This document shows, one piece after another, positions 1 through 6,198 of a stretch of DNA of 11,910 nt (position 1 is the first letter of the stretch; the number at the start of each line of letters is the position of its first letter). A model generated the notes under the pieces. It ran no database searches. It saw only the letters and a program-made list of their open reading frames with translations, and was not told the origin of the DNA. Source of the DNA: an uncultured Methanobrevibacter sp. (GTDB lineage Archaea; Methanobacteriota; Methanobacteria; Methanobacteriales; Methanobacteriaceae); NCBI GenBank assembly GCA_900319985.1, contig ONQL01000084.1, forward strand, positions 1 through 11,910, written 5' to 3'. The position numbers were made by a program, and so were the translations under genes.

Positions 1-87
1 TTCGGTTTTGTTTTCTTGTGGTATTGTTGTATTTTCTTGTGTTTTGTTTTCGGTTTTGTTTTCTTGTGGTATTGTTGTATTTTCTTG
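1..87. repeat. 48-bp tandem repeat inside the adhesin-like gene
   Basis: Bases 1-39 and 49-87 are identical, giving a 48-bp period (16 codons). Read on the minus strand, the unit encodes ENTTIPQENKTENKTQ, with sequons NTT and NKT. A degenerate version (NNTTEKQ) precedes it in the protein. The array runs to the left edge, so its copy number is unknown. Exact identity over 39 bases suggests recent expansion. Confidence 0.9.
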
Positions 88-789
88 TTTTTCTGTTGTG
101 TTGTTTTCAAATGGTGTGCTTAGGTTTGGTTTGTTTTCTTCTTTTTCAACAGTATTGTTTTCAGATTCAACGGGAATGTTTCTGTATGTAATTTTGTATC
201 CGAAGAAGTTTTGATGATTGTTTTTATTGGTACTTAATACCTCAAAATCAAAAAATGCTTCTGTTGTTTCATTGATTTTTTTAACTGCTCCATGATCAGG
301 AATTGTTAAATTAACGGAAGTGTCCTTGATTTGCTGAACTAAAGCTTTGTTGGAATCAAAATTGTCGCTGAATGCCCAAATGATTTTTTGGGTATCGTAT
401 TTGTTTTTTACAGCAATGTCGTGGAATTCGACAAAGAAAGTTTTTAAGTAATGTCCGATTGACTCTCCATTTTTATTGTTGATTGCAGATGTAGTGTCCT
501 TGACTTCAAATTCATCATTGACTTTTGCCTCATGGTCTCCGTAATTGATGCAGTATCCGTTGTATCCGTCTTCAAAAGTAATGTTGAAATGTCCATTTTC
601 TTTTGACTTTACACTTTCACCGACTCTGCTTTTTTCTTCTTCGGCATTTCTTTGAGGGATTGTTTCTTCCTGCTGTGCTGTACCGGTATTTTTAACTGCT
701 TCTTCGGTGCTGTTTTCTGCTGAGACAAAATTTACACCTGATGTGATAATTAAAAAGATTGTAAAAATTGTAATTATTGTCTTTTTCAA
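1..789 (-). CDS. Secreted glycosylation-rich adhesin-like protein with possible thioester domain, 3' end off the left edge
   Basis: The minus strand is open from 789 to the edge (263 codons) without a stop. I place the start at TTG 789-787, six bases after a strong Shine-Dalgarno GAGGTG (801-796) that matches the archaeal anti-SD. An in-frame ATG at 822-820 also exists, but the TATA box at 836-843 predicts transcription starting near 812, downstream of it. Residues 1-24 form a signal peptide (KK, hydrophobic stretch, then VSA/E). Residues 64-145 contain GYNGYCINYG (Cys80) and TQKIIW (Gln134). These resemble the YC and TQxxIW motifs of Cys-Gln thioester (TED/TQXA) surface domains, but the 54-residue spacing is short, so the domain call is inference. 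From about residue 200 the protein is a Glu/Asn/Thr-rich linker with many N-x-T sequons and a 16-residue repeat. It is probably an extracellular protein. Its C-terminal anchor and any further domains lie outside the window. Confidence 0.85.
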   Translation of the reverse strand, partial: MKKTIITIFTIFLIITSGVNFVSAENSTEEAVKNTGTAQQEETIPQRNAEEEKSRVGESVKSKENGHFNITFEDGYNGYCINYGDHEAKVNDEFEVKDTTSAINNKNGESIGHYLKTFFVEFHDIAVKNKYDTQKIIWAFSDNFDSNKALVQQIKDTSVNLTIPDHGAVKKINETTEAFFDFEVLSTNKNNHQNFFGYKITYRNIPVESENNTVEKEENKPNLSTPFENNTTEKQENTTIPQENKTENKTQENTTIPQENKTE

Positions 790-835
790 ATTTTTCACCT
801 CTTTTCTTTGTATTAATTCCATTGTAATGGAGTTA

Positions 836-843
836 TATATAAA
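836..843 (-). promoter_or_regulatory. TATA box of the adhesin-like gene
   Basis: On the minus strand the sequence reads TTTATATA, the archaeal box A consensus, with an A/T-rich BRE-like stretch just upstream (841-850). The usual spacing of about 25 bases puts the start site near 812. That leaves a leader of roughly 20 nt carrying the GAGGTG ribosome-binding site and supports the TTG start at 789. Confidence 0.7.
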
Positions 844-846
844 TTT

Positions 847-868
847 AAAGTAACCAAACGGTCACTTT
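847..868. promoter_or_regulatory. 22-bp inverted repeat, candidate operator
   Basis: Left arm AAAGTAACC (847-855), spacer AAAC, right arm GGTCACTTT (860-868); the arms pair at 8 of 9 positions. It abuts the BRE/TATA of the minus-strand adhesin-like gene. The core ACC-N4-GGT resembles operators of TetR-family dimers, which is only a resemblance. Outer A/T blocks AAATTTAA (841-848) and TTAAATTT (872-879) extend the symmetry with an interruption of about 4 bases. The site is about 130 bp from radB, so the adhesin gene is the likelier target. Confidence 0.6.
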
Positions 869-972
869 CGCTTAAATTTAGATAATTATTCGTATTTTAC
901 TTGATTCTTAAAATATGTTGGTTTAATTCATTTTTAAGCAAATAAAATAGTTTTTTTTGGCTACAATTTAAT

Positions 973-980
973 TAATATAT
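973..980 (+). promoter_or_regulatory. Putative TATA box of radB
   Basis: TAATATAT-like A/T sequence centred about 26 bases before the radB ATG. No Shine-Dalgarno is visible before 1002, which fits a leaderless transcript starting at or near the ATG. The rest of 790-1001 holds only the adhesin promoter and operator described separately, plus A/T-rich spacer. Confidence 0.4.
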
Positions 981-1001
981 CATGAAAAACAATATTTTAT
1001 C

Positions 1002-1706
1002 ATGAAAGTGTTGGCTAATTTTGAAGACAATCATAAAATCCAATCCAATTCATCATTGGATGTTTTGTTGGGGGGAGGTTTTGAAAAAGGCACTATAACT
1101 CAGATATTTGGACCTCCAAGTTCAGGTAAAAGCAATATTGCATTGACCTTGGCGGTTAATGTTGCAAAGAATAATAGGAAAGTAATCTATATTGATACTG
1201 AAGGCGGAATCTCAATTGATAGGATTAAGCAGATTTCTGGACCTGACTTTTCAAATGTAGCCAATAATATAATTGTTTTTGAACCCACCAGCTTTATTGA
1301 GCAAAATGAGAATCTGAGATCTATCGATGTATGGCTTAGAAAGAATCATGATGAAGTTGATTTGCTTGTTTTGGATTCGGCAGTTGCATTGTATCGTGTC
1401 GATGACATGAAATCCTCTAGATTGAATAAGGAACTGGGCAAGCAAATGGGTGTTTTGTCTAAAATAGCAAGGCAGTACGATATTGCCGTTGTCCTGACAA
1501 ATCAGATTTACAGTGCAATTGACGGTGATGGAAATAATGATGTCCGGGCAGTTGGTGGAACAATTTTGCAGTACTGGAGTAAGGTCATAATCCAACTGGA
1601 ACGTGGTGAAGAAATAAATCAGAGGACTGCTACTCTGATTCGCCACAGAACTATTCCTGAAGGTGAAAAGACCTCTTTTTCAATTACTTCTAGGGGCATT
1701 ATTTAG
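1002..1706 (+). CDS. radB: DNA repair and recombination protein RadB
   Basis: The 234-residue protein is a single RecA-fold ATPase core without the N-terminal helix-hairpin-helix domain of RadA, which is the RadB pattern and normal length. Visible motifs are Walker A GPPSSGKS (37-44), the DTEGG segment (65-69) following strand VIYI, Walker B LLVLDS (121-126) and TNQIY (166-170). The ending FSITSRGII is typical of the family. RadB is a euryarchaeal RadA paralogue thought to assist RadA filament formation in homologous recombination; its ATPase is weak. The ATG at 1002 gives a family-like N-terminus and has no Shine-Dalgarno, so translation is probably leaderless. The gene stands alone: the upstream gene is divergent and the aminotransferase remnant begins 57 bp downstream with its own RBS. 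Confidence 0.93.
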   Translation: MKVLANFEDNHKIQSNSSLDVLLGGGFEKGTITQIFGPPSSGKSNIALTLAVNVAKNNRKVIYIDTEGGISIDRIKQISGPDFSNVANNIIVFEPTSFIEQNENLRSIDVWLRKNHDEVDLLVLDSAVALYRVDDMKSSRLNKELGKQMGVLSKIARQYDIAVVLTNQIYSAIDGDGNNDVRAVGGTILQYWSKVIIQLERGEEINQRTATLIRHRTIPEGEKTSFSITSRGII

Positions 1707-1763
1707 GTACTTTTATTAATAATTAAAAATATATATTTATTTTGGAATTGTTTGAGTGATATT

Positions 1764-2792
1764 ATGAGGGAAAAGGATTTTGATATTAAAAAACCCAAAA
1801 AAAAGTTTCAAAAAACTGAACGGGTACCTCCAAAAGGTTATGATAATGCAAATGACTTTTTCCATGATTGACGCAATTCGTCTAAAGACATATTGTAAAT
1901 ATCCTGCCCCTGAAGGATTTTCCGAACTTAAACAATTGATTTTAGATGATTTGGATTTAGAGGAATTCGAAGTTTTACTGACTTCAGGAGCAACCGAATC
2001 TTTATATCTTGTCATGCAGGCATTATTGGAACCTGAAGATAATGTGATTTTATCTGATCCAGGTTATTTTATTATCGGGGACTTTGCAAACAGATTTGCA
2101 GGCGAAGTTAGATACGTTCCTATTTATTATGAGGAAAATGACTATAAGCTGACTCCTGATTTACTTAGGAAAAATATGGACGAAAACACTCGTATGGTTA
2201 TTTTAATCGATCCGTTGAATCCGTTGGGTTCTTCATACACTGAAGAGGAACTTAAAGAATTCGCTGAAATCGCAAAAGAAAACGACTTATACTTATTGCA
2301 TGACATAACCTACAAGGACTTCGCACGTGAACACTTCCTTGTGGAAAACTATGCTCCGGGTCAAACATTGACAATCTACAGCTTTTCAAAAATATATGGA
2401 ATGGCAGGTTTGAGGATTGGTGGCGTCATCTCATCCAAACCGATCATCGATGCCATAAAAAATGCTGTTGTCAATGATTTGGGGGTGAACATCATTTCCC
2501 AATACGGTGCAATTGCAGGCCTTAAATCAAAACCTAATTGGTTTGATAGAATAAGAGAAACCTGTTTTGAAAACCAGAGGTTAATCAGTGAAATGATTGA
2601 ACCGATTGATGGAGTATTTCTGCCGGTTTATCCGTCTGATGCAAACATGATGGTAATCGATATGTCTGGTGCAGGAATAAACCCTAAAGAGATGTCCAAT
2701 TATTTGATTCAGGTTTTTCCATTCCAACCGAAGAGGTAAAAGTCTTTTGTAAAGAATTCCCAAAGGCTGTGGAAGCTTTAAGAAAAAAATAA
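1764..2792 (+). pseudogene. PLP-dependent class I/II (HisC-like) aminotransferase, frameshifted twice
   Basis: Translation from ATG 1764 (Shine-Dalgarno-like GAGTGAT, 1754-1760) gives a plausible N-terminus up to GYDNANDFF, then hits TGA at 1869. The conserved body continues in the next frame from about 1866 (MIDAIRLKTY...). It carries SGATES for PLP-phosphate binding (near 1984), NPLG (near 2218), HDITY (near 2299) and SFSKIYGMAGLRIGG, whose Lys (2389-2391) should form the PLP Schiff base. Near 2710 the frame changes back: SGFSIPTEEVKVFCKEF and the C-terminus follow to TAA 2790-2792. The two shifts compensate (1029 nt, 343 codons). The segment between NYLI and FSIPTEEV seems shortened. Fold-type I aminotransferases carry a carboxylate-binding Arg in about this place and I cannot find it. 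The body ORF (1780-2739, 319 aa) begins with a spurious out-of-frame N-terminus. The substrate is unknown. Sequencing error remains possible for the first shift, in a T5 run. Confidence 0.8.
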
Positions 2793-2802
2793 GGTTAATG
2801 GT

Positions 2803-3509
2803 ATGAGATTGAGATATCATCAACCTATTCCTAATTTTTACAATCAAGAAAACCCTCACCATCCTAACGGGATGAGTTGCTGGATGAGTTTACAGACATT
2901 GCCATTGCTTCAAGATTTGCAGGATTGAGCTTTTCCAAGTTAAGTGATGAGTTTAAAAGAGAATGGGATATCGATTGGGACAACATCATTATTCTGAAAT
3001 ATTTGATGTCTGAAGATATCCTCAAGATGGAACCGTCAGATGAAAAATGCCGGCTGATGGATGAGGAATTCCAGGAATTTGGAGCCAAAACATTCGCACT
3101 TGCAGATATATTGAGAAAAAATGGATTTAAAGCGGATTTGATCAATCCGTTGGATGACCGTGTTAGCTTAAGGGCAATTGCAATGCAGTCAAATGATGCA
3201 ATAATTACAAGAAGCAACATGTGCATGTTTAGGGAAGGATTGAACCTTGGATTTTTCATGATTCAGACTTCAATAGAAAATCTTCCGTTCAAAACGGGAA
3301 ACGAGCTGAAATGGGTTGAGGATTACTGTTCAACATGTGGGGTATGCATTGACAGATGCCCTGAAAAGGCATTTGACGAAAATGGAAAATTCTTAAGAAA
3401 ATTATGCACTGCACACCGTGAAGGATGCAGCCGGTGCATTACTTTCTGCCCGTTTTATAAGAGAGGTTATGAAAAAGTTAAAAAAAGATATGGGAGAATG
3501 AAAAAATGA
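2803..3509 (+). pseudogene. Double-[4Fe-4S] ferredoxin-like (QueG-like) protein, probable 1-nt frameshift near the 5' end
   Basis: An intact reading frame runs from TTG 2877 to TGA 3509 (210 residues), but it has an in-frame stop at 2865 and no ribosome-binding site. The frame from ATG 2803 reads MRLRYHQPIPNFYNQENPHH, then PNG. It joins the main frame naturally if one G is added to the GGG at 2869-2871 (PNG-DELLDEFTDIA), giving 235 residues. In the 210-residue numbering, cluster 1 ligands are C141, C144, C147 and C151 followed by Pro; cluster 2 ligands are C167, C174, C177 and C181 followed by Pro. The preceding segment (RSNMCMFREGLNLGFFMIQTSIENLPF) resembles the region before the ferredoxin domain in epoxyqueuosine-reductase-like proteins; no B12-binding claim is made. 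It is probably a cytoplasmic electron-transfer or redox protein. It starts 10 bp after the aminotransferase remnant and overlaps the next gene by 4 bp. If the indel is a sequencing error, this is an intact CDS. Confidence 0.7.
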
Positions 3510-3883
3510 GTGACAAAATAGCTTTAGTTTCATGCAGCGGATTAAGTCCGCTTGGATTAGTTGTAAGGGCAGCTAGCGTTGAACTTGCCTTGGAAAACGA
3601 AAATATTGTAGCAGCATGCATTACAGAATATTCGGCACAACCCAACAACTGTTCACCAATTCTTGATGATGCAAAAATTGTTACAATAACAGGATGCAGC
3701 GATGACTGTGCTTCTGTAATTCTGAAAGAAAAAGAAGTTGATTCAGTTAAAAACATTGCTGCCGATACTGTTGTCAAGACTTATGATTTGAATCCTCTGG
3801 ATGCTGTCCGCCTGGATGATGATGGTGAAAAATCAGTTGAAGTGTTGAAAAAATATATTTTAAAAGAACTTGAAAATATCTAA
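3506..3883 (+). CDS. DGC-domain putative zinc-binding protein
   Basis: The 125-residue soluble protein matches the DGC (Asp-Gly-Cys) domain family in style: N-terminal ALVSCSG (Cys10), Cys38 and Cys49, and a central ITGCSDDCA (Cys64, Cys68) equivalent to the family's GCxxxC zinc-ligand motif, followed by a DLNPLDAVRLD segment. The biochemical role of DGC proteins is not established; metal binding is predicted from the conserved cysteines. The ATG overlaps the TGA of the Fe-S gene (ATGA), with Shine-Dalgarno GGGAGA at 3492-3497, so the two are likely translationally coupled. It is the only undamaged member of the three-gene cluster, which may mean that it works independently of the aminotransferase. 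Confidence 0.8.
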   Translation: MSDKIALVSCSGLSPLGLVVRAASVELALENENIVAACITEYSAQPNNCSPILDDAKIVTITGCSDDCASVILKEKEVDSVKNIAADTVVKTYDLNPLDAVRLDDDGEKSVEVLKKYILKELENI

Positions 3884-3889
3884 AAAAAA
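3882..3889 (-). terminator. Poly-T terminator behind RLI
   Basis: Read on the minus strand, eight consecutive T residues occur 17 bases past the RLI stop codon. Archaeal RNA polymerase terminates at such U-tracts without needing a hairpin. The tract lies in the 23-bp gap between convergent genes. I see no equivalent T-run for the plus-strand gene before it enters the RLI coding region. Confidence 0.55.
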
Positions 3890-3906
3890 TAAATTAAAGA
3901 GAATAT

Positions 3907-5685
3907 TTAATCTGATAAGTAATAATATTCTCCTTTTTCTTTTTGTTCACGGTCTTTGTAACTGTCGAGCTTGTTTACTCTTGGTCTTTTTGTTTCCTTA
4001 TCTCTTCTGAATGTAATGTTGAGGTTTCCTAAAAACTCGTTCATTGCGTTTCTCAAATCTGTTGGTTTGGAAGCATGGCCCTCCAGACCTGGAGTTCCGT
4101 TGAAAACCATTGCTCTGTCTGAAATGTAGTCGATAAACACGATATCGTGGTCAACAATAAGTGATGCCGCATTTCTGCTTTCAACCATCTTGCGGATAAC
4201 TCTTGCAGCGATTAACCTTTGTTCAACATCTAAAAATGCGGTAGGTTCGTCAAAAAGATATATTTCAGCATCTTTTGAAATTGTTGCAGCTATCGCCAAT
4301 CTTTGAAGTTCCCCGCCACTTAAACCGTTAACGGGCTTGTCAAGCATATCATTTAAAGTCAAAGGATTCATTATTTCACTTTCAAAGATTTTGCTTCCGA
4401 AACTAGGCGCATGCATATATAAAAAGTCACTGACGGTTCCTTCAAAGTCTGAAACAATGTATTGTGGCTTGTAGGCTATTGTAACTTCCTCATCCACTTC
4501 TCCAGTAGTCGGATCTTCGACTCCAGCAAGCATTTTTGCGAATGTGGTTTTACCTATACCGTTTGAACCGAACGCAGTAACGATTTCATCATAAAAGATT
4601 TCACCTGCGTCTGCAGTCAATGTAAATCCGTCATATTCCTTATTCAAATCGGAATAGCTTGCAAGCGCATCCCCTTCATCTTCTGGAGTTGGCGGTCTTA
4701 TTGTAAATTCGATTGGATTTCTTCTTATTCTGACATTTTCTTCAGCTAAAAATCCATTTATGTATGCATTGATTCCTAAACGAACTCCCTTTCTTCCAGA
4801 TACTACACCGTATCCTCCAGGCTGTCCGTATAATATGTGGATGTTGTCAGAAAGTGCATCTAAAGTAGCAAGGTCGTGTTCGATTACAAGAACGCTTTTT
4901 CCTTCGTCTGCAAGGGATCTGATTACTTTAACTGCATTCAGTCTTTGAGAAACATCCAGCCATGATGTTGGTTCGTCAAAGTAGTAGAAATCTCCTTCCC
5001 TTAAAACTGTTGCAGCAATTGCAACTCTCTGAAGTTCCCCACCACTTAGATTTTGCATTTTCCTGTCAAGAACGTTTTCAAGCTGCAATTCTTTTGTAAC
5101 GTATTCGAGCTTGTCTCTTTCATTGACGTTTTCAAGTAAATCTTTTACTTTACCTTTAACGACCTTTGGAAGCTGGTCAACCATCTGTGGCTTTAGGATG
5201 GTTTTTATGTTTCCTTCGGACAAATCCTGAAAATACTTTTGAAGTGATGAGCCTTTGTAAAACTCAATGACCTTTTCCCAGTTTTCAGGAGGATTTTCAA
5301 AATCTCCGAAGTTTGGTATCAGATTTCCGGATAATATGTTCATGATTGTGGATTTACCAATACCGTTCGGTCCTAAAAGCCCTAAAACAGTTCCTTCTTC
5401 AAGGTTTGGAAGTCCAAATAGTTCAAATTGGTTCTGTCCAAATCTGTGAATTGGATTGTCGGCCGCTTCAGGTAAGTTAATGATTGTAATAGCGTCAAAT
5501 GGGCAACGATTTGTACAGATACCGCACCCTTCACATAATTCTTCAGATATCAACGGTTTTTTTGTATCCTCATCAACTACTATGGTGTCTTCTTCCATTC
5601 TAACACCCGGACAGTAGTGAATGCAGACATAATCACATTTTTTAGGCTGACATCTGTCCTTATCTAAAATTGAAATACGGGTCAT
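3907..5685 (-). CDS. ABCE1/RLI ribosome-recycling ATPase
   Basis: The 592-residue protein is full length for archaeal RLI (ABCE1). The N-terminus carries eight cluster cysteines: C12, C17, C21, C25 and C51, C54, C57, C61, the last of each set followed by Pro, for two [4Fe-4S] clusters. Nucleotide-binding domain 1 has Walker A GPNGIGKST (105-113), signature LSGGE (213-217), Walker B/D-loop YYFDEPTSWLD (to 244) and switch His in EHD (270). Domain 2 has GSNGIGKTT (373-381), LSGGE (455-459), DEPTAFLD (479-486) and DHD (512-514). There are no membrane segments: it is a soluble enzyme that splits post-termination 70S ribosomes together with aRF1/aPelota. ATG 5685 is supported by Shine-Dalgarno AAGGAGA (5698-5692). 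An A/T-rich TATA-like stretch lies at 5708-5717, though it is close for this leader. The gene is monocistronic, divergent from pth2 and convergent with the DGC gene. Confidence 0.97.
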   Translation of the reverse strand: MTRISILDKDRCQPKKCDYVCIHYCPGVRMEEDTIVVDEDTKKPLISEELCEGCGICTNRCPFDAITIINLPEAADNPIHRFGQNQFELFGLPNLEEGTVLGLLGPNGIGKSTIMNILSGNLIPNFGDFENPPENWEKVIEFYKGSSLQKYFQDLSEGNIKTILKPQMVDQLPKVVKGKVKDLLENVNERDKLEYVTKELQLENVLDRKMQNLSGGELQRVAIAATVLREGDFYYFDEPTSWLDVSQRLNAVKVIRSLADEGKSVLVIEHDLATLDALSDNIHILYGQPGGYGVVSGRKGVRLGINAYINGFLAEENVRIRRNPIEFTIRPPTPEDEGDALASYSDLNKEYDGFTLTADAGEIFYDEIVTAFGSNGIGKTTFAKMLAGVEDPTTGEVDEEVTIAYKPQYIVSDFEGTVSDFLYMHAPSFGSKIFESEIMNPLTLNDMLDKPVNGLSGGELQRLAIAATISKDAEIYLFDEPTAFLDVEQRLIAARVIRKMVESRNAASLIVDHDIVFIDYISDRAMVFNGTPGLEGHASKPTDLRNAMNEFLGNLNITFRRDKETKRPRVNKLDSYKDREQKEKGEYYYLSD

Positions 5686-5808
5686 TATAATCTCCTTAAA
5701 AATATAATCATATATAACTTTATTAATTCTATTTAATTAATTTATTGTAAAATTGTTGACTTTCAAAAAACTTTTTAATTGTTTAGTTAAATATTTATTA
5801 TTGATAAT

Positions 5809-6147
5809 ATGAAACAGGCAATGATTGTAAGAATGGATTTGAAAATGGGCAAAGGAAAGATTGCCGCCCAATGCTGTCATGGAGCTATTGGTGCATATAA
5901 GAAATCTCCTCATGATAAAATCAGGAAATGGGAAAATGAAGCTTATGCAAAGGTCGTTTTGAAAGTCAAAACCAAGGAGGAACTTTTGGAGCTTAAAAAG
6001 TTGGCTGACCAAAAGGGAATTTCCAGTTATCTTGTAGTTGATGCAGGACGTACCCAGATACCTACATCAAGCGTTACGGTTTTGGCACTGGGTCCTGATG
6101 AGGATGAAATAATTGATGAAGTGACTGGGGATTTGAAACTTTTATAG
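5809..6147 (+). CDS. pth2: Peptidyl-tRNA hydrolase Pth2
   Basis: The 112-residue protein is normal length for the archaeal/eukaryotic-type (Pth2/PTRHD) hydrolase. It shows the family core almost unaltered: MIVRMDLKMGKGKIAAQCCHGAIG (5-28, with catalytic-site Lys, Gln and His), AYAKVVLKV (45-53), then DAGRTQIPTSSVTVLALGP (near 78-96). It cleaves the ester bond of peptidyl-tRNAs dropped from ribosomes, recycling tRNA in the cytoplasm. ATG 5809 gives the standard N-terminus; no convincing Shine-Dalgarno is present, but a TATA-like TTAAATAT (5787-5794) precedes it, so a leaderless or near-leaderless mRNA is possible. It faces away from RLI across a 123-bp shared promoter region, placing two ribosome-rescue functions back to back. 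Confidence 0.96.
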   Translation: MKQAMIVRMDLKMGKGKIAAQCCHGAIGAYKKSPHDKIRKWENEAYAKVVLKVKTKEELLELKKLADQKGISSYLVVDAGRTQIPTSSVTVLALGPDEDEIIDEVTGDLKLL

Positions 6148-6198
6148 TTTAACTATTATTTTAATGATGGCATTATTCAATTAAATGTGGTAGATATT

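Noticed and set aside
1..87. CRISPR-like direct repeats
   Set aside because: The repeated 39-mers are separated by only 9 bases and lie in frame inside a coding sequence; there are no spacers of CRISPR size.
8..214. Plus-strand ORF of 68 codons (Phe/Val/Ser-rich)
   Set aside because: It is the antisense of the repeat-bearing adhesin-like gene; its low-complexity composition only mirrors the minus-strand repeat.
787..822. ATG 822 as start of the left-edge gene
   Set aside because: It lies upstream of the transcription start predicted from the TATA box and has no Shine-Dalgarno, whereas TTG 789 has GAGGTG at ideal spacing.
1251..1646. Antisense ORF of 131 codons inside radB
   Set aside because: No recognisable domain, no ribosome-binding site, and fully contained in a confident gene.
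2864..3259. Antisense ORF of 131 codons within the Fe-S protein gene
   Set aside because: Ser/Asn/Leu-rich translation typical of an antisense shadow; the sense frame has clear cysteine clusters.
6187..6198. GTG 6187 as the mfnE start
   Set aside because: The extension MVDI adds nothing recognisable; ATG 6199 places KIGGSL at the usual N-terminal position. The difference is only four residues and cannot be settled from sequence.
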